In this document: piece by piece, positions 8,545 through 19,335 of the stretch | How positions within the stretch are numbered: the stretch's first letter is position 1 | How the letters are laid out: each line of letters opens with the position of its first letter | Source: Acorus gramineus | Taxonomy: Eukaryota; Streptophyta; Magnoliopsida; Acorales; Acoraceae | Direction of reading: 5' to 3' | Assembly (NCBI GenBank): GCA_030737835.1 | Contig: JAUJYN010000030.1 | Coordinates: 1,628,057-1,692,056, forward strand | DNA length: 64,000 nucleotides | Notes under the pieces: model-generated | The model's input: only the letters and a program-made list of their open reading frames with translations | Told to the model about the DNA's origin: nothing | Database searches by the model: none | Position numbers and translations under genes: made by a program

Positions 8545-10083
8545 ATGCCTCCTCGCAGAGGACGGCGCGGACGAGGTCCCTCTCGGTCTTTGGAGGTTTC
8601 CGGACCTACCAGAGACGAGGATGCTACTGGAGAGCCCTTGACGCAGGAGCCTCCTGCTTGGGAGCGTGCTTTCGCTCGGTTGGCAGATTTGGTGGAGACA
8701 CAGACGCGGATGATTGCAGAGCAGGCTAGGGAGATTCAGGAGCTGAGGGCGACCCGCGAGGCAGTTCCGCCGGTCCCCTTGGTGGCAGATCCGCCTGTGG
8801 TACCTGATGTACCCCCAGTTCCTGTGGCAGTTCCGGCAGTTGGAGTTGAGGATCCCCTGCAGAGGGAGGAGGAGCTAGAGGCGGCAGCGCGGGTGCAGCA
8901 GAGCGGCCTCAACGCCTTTCTAAAGCTCCATCCTCCCGAGTTTCATGGGCAGTCGGCAGATCCTCTTGCGCCAGAGCGTTGGTTGAGGGAGGTGGATGTG
9001 ATCTTCGCGGCCATGCTTTGCACCGATCGCCAGCGAGTCTCCCTGGCCACCTTTATGCTGAAGGGTGACGCCGCCGACTGGTGGGCTACCCGAGTGGTGG
9101 ACATTCCAGAGGGAGTGGCGCAGCTTTCTTGGGCGGGATTCCGGAGGCATTTTCTGGACGAGTATTTTCCGTTCTCGACGCGACAGCTAGTGGAGCGGGA
9201 GTTCGAGCAGCTGACTCAGGGCACCATGTCCGTCGCTGACTACTCTACGCGCTTCACGAGTCTGTCCAGATTTGCTCCAGCCTTGGTGACGGATGAGGTC
9301 ACGAGGTGCCGGCGATTCGAGCTGGGTCTCAGCAGCGCTATCAGGGTGCACGTCACCGCCCACGCTTTCACGAGGTACTCCGACTTAGTGTCTCGGGCGA
9401 AGACCGTCGAGAGAGACCTCGGGATTCAAGTGCGGGCTCCGACCCCTTCTTCAGATCAGGGTCCTTCCGGGAGTCGGGACCAGGGGCAGCGCAAGAGGAA
9501 GAGGCCCCGCTTCGAGCAGTCAGCGGCTGCCTCTCCTCCAGCAGATGCGGTGCCAGTATGGGATCCGGCACCCATTGCAGCAGTGCCCATCCAGTCCTGG
9601 CAGCCGGAGAAGCGGCGCTGTTTTCATTGTCAGCGCATCGGGCATATCAGATACAATTGCCCAGATGCTGGCCGACCCCGAGTGCCACCTCAGCAGCCGC
9701 CGTTCTTGCAGCAGCAGCTTCCGCGCCAGCAGCAGCAGCAGCAGCCTCAGCGCCAGCAGCAGCCAGTGCAGCCGGCGAGGCGTGCTCCTGTTCCTCAGCC
9801 GCGGTTGGTGCAGGGCAGAGTTGCAGCGCTTACGGCCGAGGAGGCGCAGCCTTCGGGTGTCATGGTCCGAGGTATTATCCTAAGTTCCCAGCTTTCTAGT
9901 ATAAGGATAGTTGTGTGTGTAATTGGTGGTTATTATGCAAGTGTGTGGGGTATCTGGATGAGTGAGTGTCAAGAGCGGTTGTTTGGGTTAAGGAAGCCGG
10001 GTTTTAGCTGTCCTGGCAGTGAGTTCCCATCAGTAGGTACCGCCGATGCAGTCGGAGGGGTACTGAATTTGGGAGTATGCTAG
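8545..10083 (+). CDS. Retrotransposon Gag polyprotein (array copy 2, frame open)
   Basis: A 512-residue frame that looks whole. Order: basic Arg/Gly-rich start (1-13); likely coiled coil about 41-75; Pro/Val-rich linker 76-105; Retrotrans_gag core about 120-250 with LHPPEFHGQ, DWWATRV and YFPFS; basic stretch 314-322; one CCHC knuckle at 359-372; Gln-rich tail 383-407. After about residue 440 the frame leaves gag homology at the point where a protease would begin, and reads on through spacer DNA. The first ATG, nine bases after an acceptor-like TTCTTAG, is the likely start. The role in the family is particle assembly and RNA packaging in the cytoplasm. The lone intact frame suggests selection for gag, or simply youth. 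Confidence 0.88.
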   Translation: MPPRRGRRGRGPSRSLEVSGPTRDEDATGEPLTQEPPAWERAFARLADLVETQTRMIAEQAREIQELRATREAVPPVPLVADPPVVPDVPPVPVAVPAVGVEDPLQREEELEAAARVQQSGLNAFLKLHPPEFHGQSADPLAPERWLREVDVIFAAMLCTDRQRVSLATFMLKGDAADWWATRVVDIPEGVAQLSWAGFRRHFLDEYFPFSTRQLVEREFEQLTQGTMSVADYSTRFTSLSRFAPALVTDEVTRCRRFELGLSSAIRVHVTAHAFTRYSDLVSRAKTVERDLGIQVRAPTPSSDQGPSGSRDQGQRKRKRPRFEQSAAASPPADAVPVWDPAPIAAVPIQSWQPEKRRCFHCQRIGHIRYNCPDAGRPRVPPQQPPFLQQQLPRQQQQQQPQRQQQPVQPARRAPVPQPRLVQGRVAALTAEEAQPSGVMVRGIILSSQLSSIRIVVCVIGGYYASVWGIWMSECQERLFGLRKPGFSCPGSEFPSVGTADAVGGVLNLGVC

Positions 10084-10769
10084 GTAGGGGCTACCCGGTA
10101 AGAGGTTATTGAATGGTGTCGCGAGCGTGGAATCGCTCTCCCCTTCGTTGGATCCGCGTAGTACAGCCCCGGCGTTAGACAGGCTCCCGGTCAGAGGACC
10201 AGGCGAGCTACGGAGCGGGGAGAGGCTACCGGTGGACCAGGGGTAGAGAGCAGTCTAAGTCTCTCCCAAAGTCCCAAAATGTCTCCTTTCGGAGTGAGGG
10301 TGTGGATGAGGCGAAGGCGGGTCGCTCGTGACCCAGTTTCTGTTGGACCGTTCCCAATGATGTTGGGTCGGGTCTTGCAAAGGATGTTGAATGACATCGT
10401 TGGGTGATCATCTAGATGTAGGTGATCCGGAGGAGTTAGGGTATTCTTTTAAATGATGTCTTCTTCCAGTGTTCCTTTCTGGATTAAGGGGCCTTGTGAG
10501 GTCGGCGTTGGAACCCGGGCTAGGGTACTTCGTGTTCCTTGTTTGGTTGTCGGGGTATCCTATATCGGGATTCCATGGTGCCCTCCCGAGGTTTCTTTTC
10601 CCAGGCAAGGGATACCCTGGAAGCATCAGATAGATGAGAGATCAAGTGCGAGTTTGGTTAGAGGTTAAGGCCTTTTGGGCTGAGTGGTTTCTGGTAAAGG
10701 CATATCTGTGGACCCGGGTAAGACGCTTGCTATGTCGAATTGGCGTAGGCCGTCGAACCCCGCAAGGAT

Positions 10770-11240
10770 TCGGAGCTTCCGAGTTGGAGGGTTATTGTAG
10801 GAAGCTTGACGAGGGTCTCTCGAAGATAGCTGTTCCTCTTAACCGCCTTACTTGGAAGGATGTCCGGTTCGAGTGGTCCCCGTCTTGCGAGGAGAGCTTC
10901 CTGGAGTTTACTCGGAGGCTCACCTCAGCGCCAATTCTTACCTCTCCGTCTTGGAGTGGTGGGTTCGCAGTTGGGTAAAGGTGTCCACGATCCTGCTCAC
11001 GTCATCCCGTTCGAGCCGCTCGTCTCTGAGCCGGACAGTCATTCGTGGAGCAGTAAATTGAGATCATGGACCGCCGCGTGAGGAGGTTCCGCACCAAGAC
11101 CGTCCAGTTGGTCGAGGTGCGATGGCAGCACCGTTAAGGTGTTAAGGACACTTGGGAGCTCATGGAGGCCAGGTTCGACGCGTATCCGCATCTTTCCCCT
11201 CCTAGATGTTTTTGGCGAATTTTGGGGACAAAATTTCCTA
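10770..11240 (+). pseudogene. pol remnant of array copy 2
   Basis: Same short remnant as in array copy 1: an RT/RNase H boundary fragment and a chromodomain-like end. The same part of pol is missing here, in copy 1, in 21214-27199 and in 36797-41470, so the loss predates their spread. Broken. Confidence 0.78.
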
Positions 11241-11252
11241 AGGGGGGAATAA

Positions 11253-14200
11253 TGTTATATATGTGTCACTTTTAACCTGTTGGTAACCGTTAGAGCGTCC
11301 TGGCAGTTTTAAAATTTTTAGGGTTTTTGGTCGGAACCGCATAATTTCAGACTGTTAGCTATCGTCTGAGCTAGAGGACTCCGATTGGAAATCTAACTGC
11401 ATATTTGGTGTCCTGGCGCCATTTTAGACCTCTCATGAAATTTCATCGAATTCTGGCATCGTTTGCAAAAATTTCGCAGTTCCGGGGCGTATCCGGGTTT
11501 TTAAGTCGCGCTCTACTTAAAAGGAATCTAAAAATTTGAAATCACTATTCATCATCCCCGACCTTGGACTCTCTCTCTCCTCTCCTCCGTTTTTCTTCCG
11601 TTTGAGCCCCCTCCACCCCTCAAAATCAAAAACCTAAAGCACGGGAAGTGTAGATCGGGTCCCGATCTACACTCCGGTGTCTTCAAATCCGAATTCCGAC
11701 GATCCTAGCCTCCCCGACCTCCTCTCTCTCTCCTCTGTTTCGAGCCAAGTTGAGGGCCGTGATAGATCGGGGCGTGGGAAAGCCTTTGAGGAAGGTTTCG
11801 GCGCGCGAGGAGCTACCGAACGCCCCTTCCTCCCCCTCGGTAAGCTTCTTTCCCTCTTTTTCTTGCATGAATGTGTGCTTGGGGGGTAGGTTTTGTGTTT
11901 GGGGGTGGTCGGCGGCGGTGGGGGTCGTCGGAGGAGGGTCGGAGGTGGTTGGAGGTGGTCGGCGGCAGTGGGAGGGGTAGGTGGAGGTGCTCGGCAGGCA
12001 GGGGCACTGTCCCGGGCAGCAGGCAGCGGCGGCAGCAGCCCAGGCCGCGCGTAGGCTGGGCGCGTGCGGGGATGCGCGTGCGCGCGCGGGCGTGCGTGCG
12101 CGCGGCATGCGCGCGGGCGTGCGAGGGTCAGGGGCTGGCCGTCTTGGTCGTGCGGGTGTGCTGGAGGGGCAGGCAACGCAGGAGTGTGGGCTGGTGGCCT
12201 CGGGTAGCTCGGGCGCAGGGGCTGGCGGCGTGCGCTCGGGAAGAGCTGGTCTGGGCGCTGGTCTGGGCGCGCGCGGAGGTGCTGGACGCGCGAGTTGCTG
12301 GTCTGGGCGCGCGCGGAGGTGCTAGACGCGCGAGTTGCTGGTCTGGGCGCGCGCGGAGGTGCTAGACGCGCGAGTTGCTGGTCTGGGCGCGCGCGGAGGT
12401 GCTGGACGCGCGAGGTGCGCGCGGAGGTGCTGCCGGAGGTGCTGGACGCGCGAGGTGCGCGCGGAGGTGCTGCCGGAGGGGCTGGACGCGCGAGGTGCGC
12501 GCGGAGGAGGTGGCGGAGGTGCGCGCGGGGTGCGCGCGGGGCGAGGAGGCGTGCGCGAGGCGTGCGCGGGTCGCGGCAAGGCAGGGATGGTGTGCGCGGG
12601 GGCGAGGCGCGCGCGCGGGGGCGCGCGGGGTGCTCGCGGACCGGCGCGAGGCGTGCGGGGATTCGCGGCGGTGCACCCGGGCGGTGGCCGGCCGTGCGGG
12701 TGGTTGCCGGGCCGTGCGGGTGATTGCCGAGGCCGCGGGTAGTTGTTGGGGATGTGTTGGATGCTTGTTGTGGGCTTTGGGGTATTTAATTGAGTATTTA
12801 ATAATATTTGTGGATTAATACTTACCAAATAAATACCTGTCTTGCAGATCTCGACAGACGGTCGCGCGTTGACCCCGATCACTGGTGAGTGGGACAATCC
12901 AACCCAGTCGAGAGGTGTTATACGCACTTGGGCGTATACCGACCTCTCCTGGGGCGTCTTGGATGAATATTAACCTGCAATAATATGTATCCATGATTGT
13001 ATAATTTATGTGTAGAATGCATGTTTCCCTAGTTTTGCATGTTAGGGACTTGCCCCTTAGGATGTGCATATGAGCCATGCAGCATGTCCCCTGTTTACAT
13101 GCTAGGAAACCCGGCCTATGCATGTGCCCTACTAGTTTATTTATTAAATTAAATGCTAGTACTTGTTAATTACATGTTATAATGAATATTATAGGGGAGG
13201 GGCCTTGCGAGGACAGCGGTGAGACCCGGGTTAGGGTACACCGTGTTCCTTGTTTGGTTGTCGGGGTGTCCTATAACGGGAACTCACGCTGCCCTCCCGA
13301 GTTTCTTTCCCCCAATGATATTCCACCCTGTTATAACTTTATGCATGTTCCCCGCATCGTAGTTATGCGCCCTGGTGGGTTCTGAGGAATTCAGAACGTT
13401 AGAGTTGTATGATTGGTATGATTATTAGCATGAGTAGTGAATATTATAGGGGAGGGACCTTGCGAGGACAGCGGTGAGACCCGTGTTAGGGTACTCCGTG
13501 TTCCTTGTTTGGTTGTCGGGGTACCCTGTATCGGGAACTCACGCCGCCCTCCCGAGTTTCTTTCCCCCAGTGATATTCCAACACTGCTTTTGATTGTACT
13601 GTTTCCCCGCATCGTGGAGATGCATCCGGTTGAATTCAGAGGAATTCATGACATTTGAGTTGTAGAGATGTATTGGCGGCGGATCCGAGTGGATCATATG
13701 CGTATGGATAGGCTGTTCTGTTCCCTGCGTTGGATCCGGTGGAGGCTACCCCCAGCGTTAGACAGGGCCTTCCTGACAGAGGGCTCCCATTAGTAGGCAC
13801 CTCCTGATTTGGTGACGGACTGTGCTGAATGTGGGAGTAGACCAGGCGGCCTACGGAGTGGAGGGAGAGACTATCGGTGGACTAAGGGTGACCAACAGCC
13901 TAGTCAGTCCCAAAATCCTATGTCACCCGTGGTAGGGTGAGGGTGAGGGTGTAGTGGGTTGGCGATGAGCGACCTACTGGATATGTGAATGGATGATTAT
14001 CAGTCCCAAAATCCTATGTCACCCATGGATGGGTGAGGGTGAGGGTGTGGTGGTTCGGCGAAGTACGAACCACTGGATTGTGTTGCTAGGTATTGATGGC
14101 TGGATAAAATAATGGAAAATTGGTAAATATTGTCTGTGATGCATGGGTTGTGCTGTTCACTGAGCGTGCGGCTCACCCCTCGCATATGTTTTTCCCCAGT

Positions 14201-14610
14201 TGCCACGGAGCCTGAGCTGGAGCCGGAGCAGCAGTTGGAGCTTTCCGAGGGATTTCTTCAGTAGCGGAGCAGCGCTACGTCCGCGAGTACCAGAGGCTGT
14301 CAGCATCCCTTTCCTTGGCTGTATGTATTTTATTTCCGTGCTTGGCACGTGTTGGTATATGTTCAGTTGTATATTTGTGTATATTGGCTCTCACAGGACG
14401 TATGATTGTGTATCGAGTCTGTAGAATGTTTATTCACAGATTCAGTCTTTTGCTTCCGCATTTGGTGTATATATCATGTCAGTCCCTTTTGTTGCATGTG
14501 TGTCATTCTAGTTGTCTGTGTATGATATATATTATTGACCTCCTGTGTAGGCTTCTGATTTGATATATACATTTGCCGCGTCCCGGGGTTGGCCGCCCTG
14601 GGGCGTGACA
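11253..14610 (+). mobile_element. Complete long LTR (3358 bp), right end of array
   Basis: Full copy from TGTTATATATG to GGGGCGTGACA, collinear with 5072-8425. Donor-like GGTAAGC at 11840, exon-like segment 12848-12884, palindrome 11648-11672. Followed by TAAGC; the matching target duplication would lie left of the window. Confidence 0.93.
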
Positions 14611-16148
14611 TAAGCATGGCCATACTACTTATCTACACAAGTAGTATAGCTAAGATGGCCCATCGATGCGCGACGCACGACTACGCGCGTCGAGCGCATC
14701 TCGAGGGGGGGGGGATTGGATCAAACCACTCACCGCAACCCGGGTCGTCACGCATCGCGAGGCAGCACTCGAGCAGGGCAAGCGGGGCAGCACGCATGCA
14801 GGGGGAGGTACGCAGATGTGGGGCAGCACTCGGGTTGCATAGGCAGGACAGGCTGGGCACAGCCGCTGGGCGCGCTGGGCACAGACGCAGGGCACGTCGC
14901 AGGACACACTGGGCACAGTCGCTGGGCGCGCTGGGCACAGTCGCAGGGAACGTCGCAGGACGCACTGGGCACAGTCGCTGGGCGCGCTGGGCACAGACGC
15001 AGGGCACGCCGCAGGACGCACTGGGCACAGTCACTGGGCACGCTGGGTACAGGCGCAGGGCACGCCTAGCACAGACGCAGGTGATGGCAGGGCAGCAGGC
15101 AGGGCATGCTGGGCACAGCCGCTGGGCACGCTGGGCACAGCCGCTGGGCAGGAGTGCTGGTGCTGGCAGGGCAGCAGACAGATCATGCTGGGCACAGGCA
15201 GCACACACAGGGCAGCAGACACTCGGGCACGCCGACACTCCAAGAGAAGGGGAAAGGGAAGGGGGAGGTGTGGGAGCTCGCAAGCACGCCCATGACCACC
15301 TCGACCACCACCACCACTTCAGCCTTCATTCCTCTTCTTCTTGCTGAACCAGATGGGGAGGGGGGATCCATGGATAACATTAGGGGGGGGAGCAATAGGA
15401 CGAGGAGGGAAGAGACAACAACAATGGCACACACCTTCTCTTCTTTGCTCTTCCAAGCACTTCTTCCTCATCTTCTCCTTCTAAAACTCTACCAAACACC
15501 TCAAGAGGGCTGGACCAAAGAGAGTGAGAGAGGAGACATTTGGGGGGAGAACATTATATAGCCAAAGTGGGTTCAAAGGACAAAATCGTCCATGACCCAA
15601 AATTCTGTACATGCTTCACTAGAACAGCCATAACTTCCTCAATATAGCTCCGAATTGCACAATTCAAAGTCCACTGGAAAGCCAAGAAGATTATCTACAA
15701 CTTTCATGTTTATGCCAAGATCAAATAATCCCTCCAGCTATTCCGAAATGAGAGCTAAACATTGAACAGGGCTACTGCCAGAATTTTCTCATCCCCGGGG
15801 TATACTTGGAAAAATACCCATAACTTTTACTACATGAATCTAGTTGATCTACTTCCACTTTTGTATAAAAGCTAACTCAAAACTGAGAACCTCATGATAA
15901 AATCATATTTAAACCTCTTCATCTTGGATTTTAACAAAATTAAATCCGAATACCAATTGGAATGCATAACTTCTACAAAGATGTCAGAATGCGACGCGAA
16001 TTTACAGGTAGGCCAATGCCAATACCAAGAGAACAATTATGCAGACAGATTTTCAATCAGAGTACTCCAACTCCTGTAGGTAGCTAAAAGTCAAAATTTT
16101 TAACGACTCCGATAAAAAAATAAGGCTCCGAATGGCACAGGCATAACA
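14611..16148 (-). mobile_element. Diverged LTR subfamily, reverse, partial
   Basis: Its left portion aligns to the reversed splice-segment area (CCACTCACC...ACCCGGGTCGT near 14730). Next come a GC-rich block (about 14830-15230) built of CTGGGCACAG/GCTGGGCGCGCTGGG repeats, a purine-rich leader, and a U3 ending in GGCACAGGCATAACA at 16148. The reverse complement of 15240-16148 closely matches the forward piece at 19336-20230. The left end is missing where it meets the array. Confidence 0.75.
14830..15225 (-). repeat. Irregular GC-rich tandem repeats (CTGGGCACAG-type)
   Basis: Roughly 30- and 60-bp units combining GCTGGGCGCGCTGGGCACAG with CGCAGGGCACGCCGCAGGAC variants. This is the subfamily's counterpart of the GC-rich LTR block; a related set runs at 20330-20505 on the opposite strand. 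Sequence is unlike the 40-bp unit at 6098, though position within the LTR is the same. Confidence 0.75.
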
Positions 16149-17248
16149 ATAATATAATTCAATAGACAAAAGTATATGTTATTAAAGAAAAATGATGAAG
16201 ACTGTGGTCGATCGAGACTGGACGCTGTAGGGTTAGACATATAATTTTTATGTTAGACTAAATTCACAAGATCGAAGACTTACAGATCGACATAATTAAA
16301 TCTAAATGATTTGAAGTCAATTACGATCTGTCTTTGAATCTTATTTTTTCTGTCTTTCAGTTCTCTGTAACAAAAAAAATGATAAAAGAAGATTTGGCTT
16401 CCTCTCTTTAGCCTTTCTAACTTAGGATTTCTAATGGGATCCAATCCCAATTTATATGCTAAGAGGGGGGCCAAATCTCAGTAATGAGGTCTTTATGGAA
16501 TCACACCCATTACGAATTCCTCCCACTTAATCCTGGGATGTGGGTAGTTACTGTAACAAAATTGGAATCACAATCACATCCCCATCCACAGTACTTCTCA
16601 ACCGTTACTTTAAGTGAGAGATTAAGATGAAAAGAACACGTGTCCCATTCCGTAACAATTAGTCAAAGTAATCTCAATCACAATAACTACTTTTCAAAAT
16701 AGTGGGATACAAATCCATATCTTTAACAATTCATTCATATCTCCAACATTCTCCCACTTGGCCCATTTAACACACGTCCTCTTTTGAAAAGAATATTTTA
16801 TATAAAAAATATATAATATAATAATAAACTTGATGTATTGAATTGATCAAATTTGAAAAACAAGAATGCGGGCATTGAAAAACAATTCCAATGATTCTGT
16901 ATCTTTAACTCAATTCAAGGGGTTCAATGACAAGAACTATGACGGTTCTACTACATTATAGTAGAGTAGTTCCTTCCATAATTACAATATCATTTTATCC
17001 TTTAAATCAAATATCTTTATTTAGACAAAACCTTATGTCTACTAAATGAAAAGGCTATAATCAAATACCTTTTACATGGCCCTCTTTATTGTCCACATGG
17101 ACATTTACCTGATTAACACGATGTGTTAAAAGACAAAATGAATGTTATTCATAAATAAACCAAAGTACAACCATAAAACGTTGAAAATTACACCAAACAC
17201 CAATCCGAAATGAGACCCATATGTTCTACATGTTCCTTATACAATATA
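16149..17248 (-). mobile_element. Ty1/copia fragment: LTR plus flanking interior
   Basis: On the minus strand a purine tract AAGTGGGAGAA (plus-strand 16749-16759) precedes TGTTGGAGATATG at 16748, the classic 3' LTR start of plant Ty1/copia elements. The LTR runs left to about 16149 with a TATA-like CATATAAATTGG near 16450. The right part (16760-17248) is A+T-rich with no recognisable pol. Only one end of the element is present; the rest was lost or lies elsewhere. Old and broken. Confidence 0.6.
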
Positions 17249-19335
17249 TGTCACGCCCCAGGGCGGCCGTCCCCGAGACGTGGCAATAATGAAATATCAG
17301 CTATCAATACCTGAGGTCAATAAAGACTCCAACAACAACACAAGGTGGCAAAGCAAAGACAATGATAACTGACTGAAAAGCGGAAGCATAATATATAAAC
17401 AATGTCTGTAAACCAAAAACATTATTACAGACTCGAATACACAATCACTGTCCTGTGAGAGCCAAGTCTAGTCCAAATAAAATACAACCTGTGCCACATG
17501 CATGATTTACAATACATAAAATGACTCTAGGACTGCTGACAGCCTCGCACTCGCCACCCGCCGGAAGAACGCTCCATGCCCATAAGACCACGCCACAGGG
17601 AAACTCCAACTCCACGCCCAACACTGCCCCTGAAAAGAAACAGTATGCGAGGGGTGAGCTACAAGCTCAGTGAGTGGCTGGAAACCAATCACCATAACAG
17701 TTCAATACTAAAGCAATTTCTTTTCAAGGAAAACATGGGTGGAAACCCATGGATAACACAGTCACGCGGCGGCGCGACCAACCTCACCCTCACCCTCACT
17801 CCCGGAGGGAGACTCTTGGGACTTTTGGGGAGAGACCATACCGTTGGTCGAAGAGACCCAGAATTACTGGTCTACACAACACTACTGGATCATCTACATC
17901 GAGATATCTATCCAACGATATCTTTGAACATCGATACGCAACCGGACCTAACAACTATGGGAACGGACGAACAACGAATGGGTCACGCGGCGACGTGTCT
18001 TTACTTCATCCTCACCCTCACTCCTGGAGGGAGACCCTTGGGACTTTTGAAGAGACTTAGACTGCTCTACACCCTTGGTCCACCGGTAACCCTTTCCCCG
18101 GGTAGTCACGACCTGGTATACTCCCACGATTAGTACGCTTCCGAACGCCTCGGTGGTACCTACGGATGGGAGCCCTCTGTCAGGACAGCTTTTCCAACGC
18201 CGAAAAGTTCCTACATCGGATCCAACGAAGGGGAGAACGATTTCACGCTCACAATATCATTCGTTAGCCCTCTCCCAGTTAGCCTCTACCTGGTACACTC
18301 TCACGACCTATACACCCCTGAACGCATCGGTGGTACCTACGGATGGGAGCCCTCTGTTAGGACAGCTACAGCCCGGGCCTCTTTAACACGGACGACATTG
18401 GGAGTAAACATTCCATGTTCGCAAAACGAACCCTTGGAAATCAACTACTCTCGATAATCACATATCGAAGAGAGCGAACACTATTGTACTCCCACACGGT
18501 TGCGTCGCTCGGACACAAGGGGGTTGCCTCTACTCTCGCGCAGAAATAATCTCAAGGCACATAACCCAACAGGCAGTTCATATACACGCCTAGCATGGGT
18601 AGGCCTAGCCTAATGCTCCACTATAGGCTTAACAAAATCGATAAGATAATGAATTCTCCTGAATTCCAAACTAGCGCATCGCTCGGATGCACGGGGCGAT
18701 TACATTGCTAGCGCTCTAACTAATAAGGTACAACCCGACAATGGGTCATACCCACACCTATTTCAGATAGGCCTAACAGTTTTTAACATGCGCATATAAA
18801 TATATCCAGGAGAATTATATCTAGCTATGTGCATGAACCATATGCACAATCATCTAATAATTATAGGGACACTCCGTAACGTGGATTTACATCATAATAA
18901 ATCATACAACATGCATACATGGTCATTAATCACATAAGCACACAAGGCCTAACTTAAGCATGCGTTGGATATCGCCAACTTAAAAGAAAGGGTCAAACGC
19001 GATCTCGCGCACTAACAGGTGCATGCCAATATTCCAAACGAACCTGAGTCGAGTAGGAAATCGCATCTACTTACTCAGTTCGTTCAGAGGGAGAGGGCGA
19101 GAGAGATCATCATCTCATGAAGCTGGTCATAGCTTTGCCCCATTAGCATGGGCGCAACAACTACACCACGCCCTCGAGTCTTATCGTAAGGGAATATTAG
19201 GCAAGTGCCCGTTATTAACCCAGACTTAATCATGCTGGATATTCCAATTAATATGGTGGGAGTAATATTACAATACTACCTAAGGCATGCCATATTCTAT
19301 ACATCCATACACATTACAGAATACATGCCCATACT
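17249..19335 (-). mobile_element. Reverse long LTR, right end missing
   Basis: Starts with the reversed LTR terminus TGTCACGCCCCAGGGCGGCC. It runs through the reversed acceptor motif (GCGAGGGGTGAGCTACAAGC near 17650), the GGGTGAGG blocks and the GGATCC spacers. It then becomes more diverged and stops where a forward LTR begins. It closely matches 20506-21213 plus 27200-27623, so the two came from the same subfamily or a duplication. Confidence 0.8.

Larger units (their letters stand above)
8426..11252 (+). mobile_element. Internal region, array copy 2 (gag-only)
   Basis: Contains primer site 8431-8442, an open gag frame, and a ~700-bp spacer (about 9893-10620). The spacer repeats the LTR's own modules in the same order: 'cccatcagtagg', the GGATCC/GTTAGACAG stretch, 'agtcccaaaat' with GGGTGAGG, and the ~130-bp hairpin module at about 10486-10610. 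Then come a short pol remnant and the purine tract. At 2.8 kb it is about half the length of an autonomous chromovirus interior. It resembles the non-autonomous, gag-retaining class described in plants as TR-GAG. Confidence 0.88.
1..14610 (+). mobile_element. Head-to-tail array of a gag-only Ty3/gypsy element (LTR-int-LTR-int-LTR)
   Basis: Three LTRs and two internal regions alternate in one orientation: LTR 1-2246 (clipped by the window), internal 2247-5071, LTR 5072-8425, internal 8426-11252, LTR 11253-14610. The repeat period is about 6.18 kb. Adjacent copies share the LTR between them, which is the known product of unequal recombination between LTRs of one element or its neighbours. Each internal region starts with a tRNA-Met primer site and ends with a purine tract. 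By eye the LTRs differ at roughly 25 sites in 2.25 kb (about 1%), so the array is recent, probably under a million years at usual plant rates. The Tekay/Del-like assignment is inferred from the gag and from a chromodomain-like remnant. Most of pol is absent in both copies. Confidence 0.93.

Noticed and set aside
14611-14720. Possible host sequence just right of the array
   Set aside because: Weak but ordered similarity to the reversed LTR (GATGGCCCATCGATGC, ACCCGGGTCGT) makes it a diverged LTR piece rather than unique DNA.
14589-15347. 252-codon frame starting MAALGRDISM
   Set aside because: Runs across a junction of two LTR pieces and CTGGGCACAG repeats. No domain.
16149-17248. Considered as a host gene promoter region
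   Set aside because: The TGTTGGAG start preceded by an AAGTGGGAGAA tract is a hallmark of a Ty1/copia 3' LTR, and no host coding sequence adjoins.
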